Shown one piece after another: positions 9,914 to 17,570 of a stretch of DNA of 50,651 nt (position 1 is its first letter; the number at the start of each line of letters is the position of its first letter). Made by a program: the position numbers and the translations under genes. The stretch is taken from NCBI GenBank assembly GCA_024638225.1, contig JAHEKR010000003.1, forward strand, positions 1-50,651, written 5' to 3'. The notes under the pieces were generated by a model, which saw only the letters and a list, made by a program, of their open reading frames with translations, did not search any database and had not been told where the DNA came from. The stretch is from Flavobacteriaceae bacterium. Its GTDB lineage: Bacteria; Bacteroidota; Bacteroidia; Flavobacteriales; Flavobacteriaceae.

Positions 9914-10360
9914 TTAAAATGTAAGTTCTTTTTTGATGTGTACATGGTTATTTGGAAGCCGATAGCAGGAAATAACATGAGTAATTTGTTGCACTTTTTT
10001 AAAAAGCGCATCTGTCAGGTCGTTAACACAGACCAGTAAATCTACTTGGTCAAGTTGCGGGAACAATGATGTGCGCTGTTCAAGTTGGTCGAACAAACCA
10101 TTGGCAGCGGACTTTTGGGTTGCTTTACACTGGTTTTCGACAACCCGCCAAGACTGCTGCATGAGAGAAGATTCGTATGCATAAACGGCAAAAGTGCGGC
10201 TGGAAGGCTGAACCATCAAGTCTTCTTTTTCTCTGGATAGTGAAATTCCAAGAATTCTGTTCAGGTGAAAAACAAATAAATATGCAGGAAGTGTGGTGTG
10301 TACACATAAAACGTCTTGGTCGTGTACATCCGGCGCTAAATGAAGCTTGTGTGTCAACAT
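9914..10360 (-). CDS. IPExxxVDY family protein
   Basis: A 148-residue protein of unknown function from a Bacteroidota-restricted family named after a motif that is not strictly kept here. Recognition rests on position (between rnc and pyk, where the family usually lies) and on the overall look: an N-terminal domain with VFHLNRILGISLSREKEDL, then an LVCVNDLTDALFKKVQQI region and a C-terminal strand with HVHIKKELTF. No signal peptide or membrane helix. The gene ends two bases before pyk and begins 72 bases after rnc on the same strand, so co-transcription is likely. Confidence 0.75.
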   Translation of the reverse strand: MLTHKLHLAPDVHDQDVLCVHTTLPAYLFVFHLNRILGISLSREKEDLMVQPSSRTFAVYAYESSLMQQSWRVVENQCKATQKSAANGLFDQLEQRTSLFPQLDQVDLLVCVNDLTDALFKKVQQITHVISCYRLPNNHVHIKKELTF

Positions 10361-10432
10361 ATTTATTGGTCTATGCGAAGATACTGTACAAATGCATATA
10401 ATGTCATTTTTTCAGTCCAGATTAATTGTTTG

Positions 10433-11182
10433 TTAATGTTTGGTTTTTATTTCCTTGATTCGATGTTGGAAGTGGTAATACCCCCTTTTCGCCGCTTTTT
10501 CAGTAGCTTTTTTCTTGTTCGTCCCTCCAGCAGAAGCAACAAGCCGACCATCTACCCATAGTTTTGCGACATAATAATTTTTTTCTCCTTTTCGGTCTTC
10601 TCGAAATGTGTCAAAACAATAGGCAAGCTTGTTTTTTTGAAACCAATCAACAAGCAAGCTTTTATGGCTTAAAACCCTGTGGTGCAAGAGGCTAAGGTCG
10701 ACATGGGGTGTAATCATAGCGTCATAAACAAAGCGGCTGCAGGCTTCGAAGCCCATATCTAAATACACGGCACCTACGATTGCTTCAAACATATTGCCAT
10801 GAACATCCCTTCCGTAGTTTTCCTTCGGCACATTTGACGATAAATGAGAAATTAACCTCAGTTCAGCGCCAATTTTATTTAAAAATTCGCGACGAACAAT
10901 TTTTGATCGCATGAGCGTTAATGAGCCTTCGTTTTTTTGAGGCATTTGGTGAAAAAGATATGCAGCTACGATGGTGCTTATTAACGAATCGCCCAAAAAC
11001 TCCAAGCGTTCGTAGTTGATTCTTTTTCCATCTTCATCCATTTTTTCCATAGATGTATGGGTAAAGACGCGTCTGTATAGGGAAAGGTCGTTAGGGGTAA
11101 GTCCGGTAATTTTTTTGACAATTTTAAATAGTGGGTCTTGTTTGCTGGAAGTTCCTGAACGCAAAAATCGACCCAACACCAT
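10433..11182 (-). CDS. rnc: Ribonuclease III
   Basis: Double-strand-specific endoribonuclease, 249 residues from the start at 11182 (MVLGRFLRSGTSSKQDPLF); the frame runs 17 codons further into fabF but that would overlap fabF. The catalytic signature ERLEFLGDS is at about residues 58-66, and the second metal-binding stretch DVHGNMFEAIVGAVYLD at about 127-143. The C-terminal third is a dsRNA-binding domain (LVDWFQKNKLAYCF... then VDGRLVASAGGTNKKKATEK). The start lies one base after the fabF stop, so translation is probably coupled. Confidence 0.95.
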   Translation of the reverse strand: MVLGRFLRSGTSSKQDPLFKIVKKITGLTPNDLSLYRRVFTHTSMEKMDEDGKRINYERLEFLGDSLISTIVAAYLFHQMPQKNEGSLTLMRSKIVRREFLNKIGAELRLISHLSSNVPKENYGRDVHGNMFEAIVGAVYLDMGFEACSRFVYDAMITPHVDLSLLHHRVLSHKSLLVDWFQKNKLAYCFDTFREDRKGEKNYYVAKLWVDGRLVASAGGTNKKKATEKAAKRGYYHFQHRIKEIKTKH

Positions 11183-11183
11183 T

Positions 11184-12434
11184 TTAGTCCATTTTGGCAA
11201 ACAGCACACAGGCATTGTGTCCGCCAAAACCAAAGGTGTTGCTCATGGCCATAGAGACCGCTCTTTTTTGCGCTTTATTAAAAGTAAAATTGATTTTTTC
11301 GTCAATCTGTTCGTCTGCTGTTTTGTGGTTTATAGTAGGCGGAACGACACCGTGTTTGATGCTCAAAATAGATGCAATAGCTTCTACTGCGCCAGCAGCA
11401 CCCAGCAAATGCCCAGTCATGGACTTGGTTGAGTTGATATTCATGTTGTACAGATGCTCTCCAAAAACATCTTTTAGCGCCTTGGTTTCGGCCACATCTC
11501 CAAGAGGAGTTGACGTTCCGTGCATGTTGATTGCATCGATATCAGTGAAGTTAACGCCAGCATCAGCCAAACAATTTTCCATTACGCTAGTAGCGCCTAA
11601 GCCCTCTGGATGAGGTGCTGTAATATGGTATGCATCTGCAGACAGACCTCCTCCAGTCAGTTCAGCATAAATGGTAGCACCTCTATTTTGGGCGTGCTCT
11701 AAACTTTCAAGCACCAGCGCACCAGCGCCTTCTCCCATAACAAAACCATCGCGGTTTTTGTCAAATGGTCGCGAAGCGGTTGCAGGATCGTCGTTGCGTG
11801 TAGACAGTGCGTGTAACGCATTAAAGCCAGCAATACTTGCCTTAGCTACACCTGCCTCAGAGCCACCAGTAATCATAACATCTGCATAGCCCAACCGAAT
11901 GTAATTCAGCGCATCTATTATAGCGTTAGCCGAAGAAGCACAAGCGGAAACAGTAGTGAAGTTAGGTCCTCTAAACCCATATTTGATCGAAATCATGCCA
12001 GGAGCAATGTCTGCGATCATTTTGGGAATAAAAAATGGATTAAAACGCGGGGTTCCATTACCCTCAGCAAAGTTTAGCACCTCATTTTGAAAGGTTTCCA
12101 ATCCACCGATTCCAGACCCCCAAATTACACCAGCCTTAGACTTGTCTAGTACAGCCAGGTCAAGCGCCGCATCTTGAATGGCTTCGTCAGAAGCAACAAG
12201 GGCGTATTGCGTAAAACGGTCCATCTTGCGCACCTCTTTGCGATCAAAATGGTCTTGTGGATCAAAACCTTTTAGCTCGCAGGCAAACTGTGTTTTAAAT
12301 TTAGATGCGTCGAAATAGGTAATAGGCGCGGCACCACTTGTACCAGCAACAAGCGCATCCCAGTAAGCTTGCCGAGTGTTTCCAATCGGTGTTAACGCTC
12401 CAATTCCAGTAACGACAACCCGTCGCCTAGCCAT
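11184..12434 (-). CDS. fabF: 3-oxoacyl-[acyl-carrier-protein] synthase II
   Basis: Condensing enzyme of fatty-acid elongation, using malonyl-ACP, 416 residues. It opens with RRRVVVTGIGALTPIGN; the nucleophile C165 sits in TVSACASSANAI; the two catalytic histidines are in NMHGTSTPLGD and in MTGHLLGAAGAVEA; the C-terminus carries SNTFGFGGHNACVLF. Length and motifs are those of KAS II. It follows acpP by ten bases and precedes rnc by one, the common acpP-fabF-rnc order. Confidence 0.97.
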   Translation of the reverse strand: MARRRVVVTGIGALTPIGNTRQAYWDALVAGTSGAAPITYFDASKFKTQFACELKGFDPQDHFDRKEVRKMDRFTQYALVASDEAIQDAALDLAVLDKSKAGVIWGSGIGGLETFQNEVLNFAEGNGTPRFNPFFIPKMIADIAPGMISIKYGFRGPNFTTVSACASSANAIIDALNYIRLGYADVMITGGSEAGVAKASIAGFNALHALSTRNDDPATASRPFDKNRDGFVMGEGAGALVLESLEHAQNRGATIYAELTGGGLSADAYHITAPHPEGLGATSVMENCLADAGVNFTDIDAINMHGTSTPLGDVAETKALKDVFGEHLYNMNINSTKSMTGHLLGAAGAVEAIASILSIKHGVVPPTINHKTADEQIDEKINFTFNKAQKRAVSMAMSNTFGFGGHNACVLFAKMD

Positions 12435-12444
12435 GAAAAAGAGT

Positions 12445-12678
12445 TTATTTGTTTCCTTCTATATATTGAATAGCTTGACCTACAGTAGCGATGTTCTCTG
12501 CTTGATCATCAGGAATTTGAATGTCAAATTCCTTTTCGAACTCCATAATGAGCTCAACAGTGTCTAAAGAGTCTGCGCCTAAATCATTGGTGAAACTAGC
12601 TTCTGCAACGACTTCATTCTCGTCAACTCCTAACTTATCTACAATGATAGCTTTTACACGTGATGCAATATCAGACAT
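12445..12678 (-). CDS. acpP: Acyl carrier protein
   Basis: A 77-residue acidic carrier that holds growing acyl chains on 4'-phosphopantetheine. The attachment serine S37 is in the DSL motif of [16 protein letters not shown]. Length, acidity and the start [18 protein letters not shown] are typical. It is the first gene of the minus-strand block that continues with fabF, rnc, the IPExxxVDY gene and pyk. A consensus-like promoter lies just upstream. Confidence 0.97.
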   Translation of the reverse strand: MSDIASRVKAIIVDKLGVDENEVVAEASFTNDLGADSLDTVELIMEFEKEFDIQIPDDQAENIATVGQAIQYIEGNK

Positions 12679-12701
12679 AATTTTGGTTTTAATATTTAGG
12701 G

Positions 12702-12730
12702 CAAAAATAGGAAAAGTTTAAAGTTGGCAA
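12702..12730 (-). promoter_or_regulatory. Predicted Bacteroidota-type promoter of acpP
   Basis: On the minus strand TTG (12730-12728) is followed after 18 bases by TATTTTTG (12709-12702), fitting the flavobacterial TTG-N17-23-TAnnTTTG pattern. It ends 24 bases before the acpP start and would serve the acpP-fabF-rnc block. Confidence 0.6.
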
Positions 12731-12812
12731 TGTTTTTTTGCAAATAATAAGCATTAATAGGGAAGAATAAAGCAAGCATAAATGCGTAGTTTTGTACAAA
12801 CAAGCATGAGTT

Positions 12813-13376
12813 TTGAAAAAAATAGTTGTTTTTGCCTCTGGTTCAGGAACAAATGCCGCAAAAATAATGGCCTTCTTTAAAGACGTTGCGCGAATTTCTG
12901 TAGAAAAAGTTTTTTGTAACAACCCTAACGCTGGCGTGCTTCAACGCGCCATAAAAGCAGGAGTCCCCTTACGCGTATTTAATCGAGAGCAATTTTCAAA
13001 AGAGGTTTTAGATGAACTTAAGCAAATAAACCCAGACCTGATTGTTTTGGCAGGGTTTTTATGGATGATACCCTCCACATATGTAGCTGCCTTTCCAAAG
13101 AAAATAATAAACATCCACCCCGCTCTATTACCAAAATATGGCGGTAAAGGAATGTATGGGAGTTATGTTTTTCAGGCAATTGCACAAAACGGAGAGGAAG
13201 AGACAGGCATCACCATCCATTATGTGAACGAACAGTACGATGAGGGTACCATCATCTTCCAAGCAACTACTCGCCTAACGAATAGTGATACTTCTGATGA
13301 GATTGCTAAAAAAACACATGCGCTTGAACACAAACACTTTGCACCAACGATTTACAAACTCCTCAAAGCGCAATGA
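12813..13376 (+). CDS. purN: Phosphoribosylglycinamide formyltransferase 1 (GAR transformylase), TTG start
   Basis: De novo purine enzyme moving a formyl group from 10-formyltetrahydrofolate to GAR; 187 residues. Motifs: KIVVFASGSGTNAAKIM at the N-terminus, the IINIHPALLPKYGGKGMYG active-site loop with asparagine and histidine, and the later DEGTIIFQATT segment. The start is a TTG at 12813: in this frame a stop (TGA 12807-12809) lies just upstream and no ATG precedes the first motif, while the nearby ATG at 12806 is in another frame. The stop overlaps the rnhA start (ATGA). Confidence 0.94.
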   Translation: MKKIVVFASGSGTNAAKIMAFFKDVARISVEKVFCNNPNAGVLQRAIKAGVPLRVFNREQFSKEVLDELKQINPDLIVLAGFLWMIPSTYVAAFPKKIINIHPALLPKYGGKGMYGSYVFQAIAQNGEEETGITIHYVNEQYDEGTIIFQATTRLTNSDTSDEIAKKTHALEHKHFAPTIYKLLKAQ

Positions 13377-13840
13377 AACAAGTTCACTTGTATACAGACG
13401 GAGCGGCAAGAGGTAACCCAGGCCCTGGAGGATATGGGTTGATTTTGGAGCTTGTAGGAACCAATTACAAAAAAGAGTGTTCTGAGGGCTACAAGCACAC
13501 CACAAACAACCGCATGGAGTTACTGGCTGTGATAAAAGGGCTTGAGTTACTTAAAGAGCGCGATGTTGCAGTAACGGTTTTTACTGATTCGAAGTATGTT
13601 TGCGATGCTGTTGAAAAGAAATGGGTTTTTCGTTGGAAAAAAGCGGGGTTTAAAAAACAAAAAAACAGAGATTTGTGGGAGCGCTTTTTATTGATTTATG
13701 AAAAGCATCAAGTGAAAATACAATGGATAAAAGGGCACAATCAACATCCGCAGAATGAGCGTTGTGATGCCTTAGCAGTAGCAGCGTCAAAACAAACGAA
13801 CCAAAAAGAAGACAGGGGATACAAACAAAGCAATACATGA
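13373..13840 (+). CDS. rnhA: Ribonuclease HI
   Basis: Degrades RNA in RNA-DNA hybrids; 155 residues. Catalytic residues are visible: D9 in LYTDGAARGNPGPGG, the glutamate in NNRMELLAVIKGLE, the aspartate in VFTDSKYVCDAV and the last in ERCDALAVAA, with the IKGHNQHPQNE histidine loop. The basic protrusion (KKWVFRWKKAGFKKQKN) is present as in classical RNase HI. The start overlaps the purN stop and the stop overlaps the next kinase start, both as ATGA, so the three form a tight operon. Confidence 0.95.
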   Translation: MKQVHLYTDGAARGNPGPGGYGLILELVGTNYKKECSEGYKHTTNNRMELLAVIKGLELLKERDVAVTVFTDSKYVCDAVEKKWVFRWKKAGFKKQKNRDLWERFLLIYEKHQVKIQWIKGHNQHPQNERCDALAVAASKQTNQKEDRGYKQSNT

Positions 13841-14760
13841 ACAACAAAAAATTACTTATTGTCGGGACCATGGCTTTCGACGAAATTATTACGCCCAATA
13901 TTGCTTCTGGCAAAATATTAGGGGGCGCAGCAACGTATATAGGTATGGCAGCGGCCTACTCCAAAGCAGAAGTGGCTATAGTTTCGGTTGTTGGCAACGA
14001 CTTTCCGGACAAGTATATGGCTTGCTTACGCGACAGGAACATCGACTTATCAGGTGTTGAGCAGCAATCAGAAGGAGTTACTTTTTATTGGAAAGGGAAG
14101 TATCACAAAAACATGAACAAGCGAGACACACTCGAAACACAGCTCAACGTTTTGGCAAACTTTAACCCTAAGGTACCTCATCATTTCAAAGACGCCCAAA
14201 CAGTGATACTTGGCAACCTTGACCCCAACGTACAACAACAAGTTCTAGATCAATTAGCGCCCAATCCAAACCGCATAGTTTTACTAGACACCATGAATTT
14301 TTGGATGGATATACAGCTAAACAAATTATTAGCGGTTATCAAGCAAGTAGACATCATTACCATTAATGACGAAGAGGCAATACAGTTGAGCGGAAAAAAT
14401 AACCTGGTACAAGCCGCTGCCGCAATTCATGCAATGGGTCCAGCATATGTGATCATCAAAAAAGGCGAACACGGAGCATTATTGTTTCACAAGGAAGGCC
14501 CTTTTTATGCACCAGCCTTACCCTTGGAGGAAGTCATAGACCCTACTGGTGCTGGAGACAGTTTTGCTGGAGGGCTTTCGGGATACTTAGCCACACAAAC
14601 AAATAGTACCGTTACTGAAATAAAAGAAGGAATTTTATTAGGAACCGCAGCAGCATCCATTTGCGTTAGCGGCCTAGGAACCAAAGCGTTACAAGATACA
14701 AACACGGAAGGTTTCTACCGCCAATTAAAAAAACTAGAACAATTACGTTCTGTAAAATGA
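13837..14760 (+). CDS. PfkB-family carbohydrate/nucleoside kinase
   Basis: ATP-dependent kinase of the ribokinase/PfkB family, 307 residues. It has the N-terminal GG motif region (GKILGGAATYIGMAAA), the NDEEAIQLSG motif and the signature DPTGAGDSFAGG at residues 235-246 with the catalytic aspartate. The substrate cannot be told; position between purN/rnhA and a PurF-type gene suggests a nucleoside or ribose-related compound, which is inference. It overlaps rnhA by four bases. Confidence 0.9.
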   Translation: MNNKKLLIVGTMAFDEIITPNIASGKILGGAATYIGMAAAYSKAEVAIVSVVGNDFPDKYMACLRDRNIDLSGVEQQSEGVTFYWKGKYHKNMNKRDTLETQLNVLANFNPKVPHHFKDAQTVILGNLDPNVQQQVLDQLAPNPNRIVLLDTMNFWMDIQLNKLLAVIKQVDIITINDEEAIQLSGKNNLVQAAAAIHAMGPAYVIIKKGEHGALLFHKEGPFYAPALPLEEVIDPTGAGDSFAGGLSGYLATQTNSTVTEIKEGILLGTAAASICVSGLGTKALQDTNTEGFYRQLKKLEQLRSVK

Positions 14761-14789
14761 AAATAAAGAGAAAGGCATTAATTTTTAGT

Positions 14790-14797
14790 TAAATTTG
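14790..14797 (+). promoter_or_regulatory. Possible -7 element (TAAATTTG) directly before the PurF-type gene
   Basis: TAAATTTG fits TAnnTTTG and ends four bases before the ATG at 14802. No TTG is present at the usual distance upstream, so support is partial. If used, the transcript would have almost no leader. Confidence 0.35.
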
Positions 14798-14801
14798 TAC
14801 A

Positions 14802-16697
14802 ATGAGTGACGCCATCAAGCACGAATGTGGAATAGCCCTTGTCCGGCTGCTCAAACCCTTAGAATTTTATAAAGAAAAGTACGGGAGCTCATTTTATGGG
14901 CTTCAAAAAATGTACTTGATGCTGGAAAAACAGCATAACCGGGGCCAAGACGGGGCCGGTTTTGCAAGCATCAAATTAGATATGGCACCTGGCGAACGCT
15001 TTATGAGCCGTGTGCGTTCGTCTAAACAACAGCCGATTAAAGATATTTTTGGGCAGATTAATACACGCATTAATAAAGTAGAAGAAACATTAGCCGCCCC
15101 CGTGACCTCTTCTAAGGCGTTAAAGTCCACATTTCCATACGTTGGAGAAGTAATGCTTGGCCACCTTAGGTATGGTACTTTTGGCAAAAACACGATTGAA
15201 AGTGTTCATCCGTTCTTACGCCAAAACAATTGGATGCACCGCAACCTTATCGTTGCAGGAAACTTTAATTTGACCAACGTAAATGAACTTTTCGACAACC
15301 TAGTCGCTTTGGGGCAGCACCCAAAAGAGAAAGCGGATACCGTTACAATAATGGAGAAAATCGGGCATTTTTTGGACGCTGCTGTAGCAAAGCTTTACAA
15401 AAAGTTAAAGCAGGAAGGCTTCGACAAAGAAGCCGCTTCTCCAGAAATTGCGAGGCGCTTGGAGATTTCAAAAATTTTAAAAAAAGCATCAAAAAACTGG
15501 GACGGTGGTTACGTGATTGCCGGTATGCTTGGGCACGGGGATTCTTTTGTGTTACGGGACCCAGCGGGCATCCGCCCCGCTTTTTATTATCAAGATGATG
15601 AAGTAGTTGTGGTCGCCTCTGAGCGACCCGCTATACAAACTGTTTTCAATGTCCCTGTTGATCAAATAAGCGAAGTACAGCCAGGCGAGGCATTGATTAT
15701 CAAAAAAGCAGGAGATGTACACCACAAAAAAATAAATGCCCCAACTGCCCACCGCGCTTGTTCCTTTGAACGCATTTATTTTTCACGCGGGAATGATGCA
15801 GATATTTACAAGGAGCGCAAAGAGTTGGGCCGGCTATTGTTCCCACAAATTTACGCCTCTGTTGGTGGGGACCTAAAGAACACCGTTTTCTCCTACATAC
15901 CCAATACAGCTGAAACCTCGTTTTACGGAATGGTAGAGCAAGCGCAACAGTTTATGTCTGAAAAAGCAGCAGAGACCATTTTATCTGGCAAGAAATTTTC
16001 TCCGGAAATGATAAAAGCCATGTTAAAAGAGCAGCCCCGTGTTGAAAAAGTAACCATTAAAGACGCGAAGCTCAGAACGTTTATTACCGAAGACAGTAGC
16101 AGGGATGATCTAGTTGCACACGTTTATGACGTAACCTATGGATCGGTCAAGCCCAATGACAACTTAGTAATCATAGACGACAGCATAGTTCGCGGGACAA
16201 CACTACAAAAGAGTATTTTACGCATTTTAGACCGGTTAAATCCAAAAAAAATAACTGTTGTATCGAGTGCACCCCAAATCCGTTATCCCGACTGCTACGG
16301 GATAGACATGGCACGACTGGAGGACTTAATTGCTTTTCGCGCCATGTTGGCTCTACTAGAAGAGCACAAAAAAACCGACCAGCTCAAAACGGTGTATGAG
16401 CAAGCGAAGGCAAGTATGCAGAAACCTGTTGAGGAAATAAAAAACGCAGTAAAGCCTTTGTACGACCAATTTTCAGACGACGAAATATCCTTAAAAGTAT
16501 CTCAGATTTTGCGAACAGACGACATCAAGGCTTCAGTAGATATTATTTTCCAAAGCGTAGAGAACTTACACAAGGCCTGTCCCAAGCATACAGGCGATTG
16601 GTACTTTACCGGAAACTACCCAACACATGGAGGCAATAAAGTTGTCAACCAAGCATACATCAATTTTTACGAAGGAAATAAGGGGCGGGCGTACTAG
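14802..16697 (+). CDS. purF: Amidophosphoribosyltransferase (PurF-type), long Bacteroidota form
   Basis: First step of purine synthesis: PRPP + glutamine to phosphoribosylamine. The N-terminal glutaminase nucleophile is C9 (KHECGIALVRL), implying removal of eight residues; RGQDGAGFAS and LGHLRYGTFG complete that domain. The phosphoribosyltransferase part shows ACSFERIYFSRG, YKERKELGRLL, the PRPP loop VIIDDSIVRGTTL and SSAPQIRYPDCYGIDM. At 631 residues it is well over 100 longer than usual PurF (about 470-510); extra sequence lies between the conserved NTAETSFYGM stretch and the PRPP loop and at the C-terminus. Many Bacteroidota carry such a long copy, often beside a normal purF, so this may be a paralogue. 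Confidence 0.85.
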   Translation: MSDAIKHECGIALVRLLKPLEFYKEKYGSSFYGLQKMYLMLEKQHNRGQDGAGFASIKLDMAPGERFMSRVRSSKQQPIKDIFGQINTRINKVEETLAAPVTSSKALKSTFPYVGEVMLGHLRYGTFGKNTIESVHPFLRQNNWMHRNLIVAGNFNLTNVNELFDNLVALGQHPKEKADTVTIMEKIGHFLDAAVAKLYKKLKQEGFDKEAASPEIARRLEISKILKKASKNWDGGYVIAGMLGHGDSFVLRDPAGIRPAFYYQDDEVVVVASERPAIQTVFNVPVDQISEVQPGEALIIKKAGDVHHKKINAPTAHRACSFERIYFSRGNDADIYKERKELGRLLFPQIYASVGGDLKNTVFSYIPNTAETSFYGMVEQAQQFMSEKAAETILSGKKFSPEMIKAMLKEQPRVEKVTIKDAKLRTFITEDSSRDDLVAHVYDVTYGSVKPNDNLVIIDDSIVRGTTLQKSILRILDRLNPKKITVVSSAPQIRYPDCYGIDMARLEDLIAFRAMLALLEEHKKTDQLKTVYEQAKASMQKPVEEIKNAVKPLYDQFSDDEISLKVSQILRTDDIKASVDIIFQSVENLHKACPKHTGDWYFTGNYPTHGGNKVVNQAYINFYEGNKGRAY

Positions 16698-16809
16698 AAA
16701 TAGAAAAAAAAGTAAAATTTTATTCATTTTACTTTGATTTATAAAATGAGTTCGTATATTAGCAAAGCCATAACATAAGTAGGTTAAGTTCATGGTAAGA
16801 TTTGGGGCA

Positions 16810-16840
16810 AAAAAGGTGGATTCTTTCCACCTTTTTTATT
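16810..16840 (+). terminator. Rho-independent terminator after the PurF-type gene
   Basis: An 11-bp perfect stem, AAAAAGGTGGA (16810-16820) and TCCACCTTTTT (16826-16836), with a 5-base loop and T-rich tail. Confidence 0.8.
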
Positions 16841-16848
16841 TTATATAA

Positions 16849-16880
16849 AAAAAGAGGGCGTAAAGCCCTCTTTTTGTTTT
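16849..16880 (-). terminator. Rho-independent terminator after the superoxide dismutase gene
   Basis: An 11-bp perfect stem, AAAAAGAGGGC (16849-16859) and GCCCTCTTTTT (16865-16875), loop of 5. A and T runs on both sides let it work on either strand; it lies 23 bases beyond the sodA stop. Confidence 0.8.
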
Positions 16881-16897
16881 TTATAAAAAACTGAAAA

Positions 16898-17500
16898 TCA
16901 ACGAGCTGCGTAGCGCTTGCTCACTTCAGACCAGTTCACTACATGAAAGAAAGCGTTAATATAATCAGGCCTTCTATTTTGATAATTTAAGTAATATGCA
17001 TGCTCCCAAACATCAAGGCCGAGTATGGGTGTTCCGCCACAACTGACGCCCGGCATCAGCGGATTGTCTTGATTGGGCGTTGAACAAACCTCCAAAGAGC
17101 CGTCTGAATGAACGCATAGCCAAGCCCATCCCGAACCAAACTGCGTGGCAGCAGCTCCAGAAAAAGCATCTTTAAATCCATCAAAAGACCCAAAAGCAGC
17201 ATCGATCGCCTGACTAAGTTCACTTGACATATCACCCGCATCGGGACCCATGATTTCCCAAAAAAGACAGTGGTTATAATAACCACCTCCGTTGTTTCGA
17301 ACAGCCGCGTTAGTCATATCAAGATGACCAAGTATTTCTTCAATGCTGTTGTTTTCGAGTTCTGTTCCAGCAATAGCTGCATTTAGTTTTGTCGTATATC
17401 CATTATGATGTTTTCCATGATGAATTTCCATGGTTTGTGCATCGATGTGAGGTTCTAATGCATCTGCTGCATAAGGTAAAGAAGGTAATTCAAAAGCCAT
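16898..17500 (-). CDS. sodA: Superoxide dismutase, Mn/Fe family (Mn-like)
   Basis: Converts superoxide to oxygen and peroxide; 200 residues from the ATG at 17500 ([20 protein letters not shown]); eleven extra in-frame codons upstream are rejected because a good promoter lies in them. Metal ligands are in [21 protein letters not shown] and [16 protein letters not shown]. The glycine-rich NNGGGYYNH and the glutamine in STPNQDNPL are the residues seen in Mn enzymes rather than Fe enzymes, though cambialistic use is possible. No signal peptide, so cytoplasmic. Both a terminator and a promoter are visible, so it is a single-gene unit. Confidence 0.95.
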   Translation of the reverse strand: MAFELPSLPYAADALEPHIDAQTMEIHHGKHHNGYTTKLNAAIAGTELENNSIEEILGHLDMTNAAVRNNGGGYYNHCLFWEIMGPDAGDMSSELSQAIDAAFGSFDGFKDAFSGAAATQFGSGWAWLCVHSDGSLEVCSTPNQDNPLMPGVSCGGTPILGLDVWEHAYYLNYQNRRPDYINAFFHVVNWSEVSKRYAAR

Positions 17501-17520
17501 TTTTGTAAATTTAATTTTTA

Positions 17521-17548
17521 CAAATTTAGTCATATATTCCTAGTTCAA
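17521..17548 (-). promoter_or_regulatory. Predicted Bacteroidota-type promoter of sodA
   Basis: On the minus strand TTG (17548-17546), 17 bases, then TAAATTTG (17528-17521). This matches TTG-N17-TAnnTTTG exactly and ends 20 bases before the sodA ATG. It lies in the divergent gap between sodA and the addA-like gene. Confidence 0.7.
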
Positions 17549-17570
17549 ACAAACGATCAATTTTTCTGCT

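Noticed and set aside
11194-11889. Plus-strand frames opposite fabF
   Set aside because: They are antisense shadows of a well-conserved fabF and have no family features.
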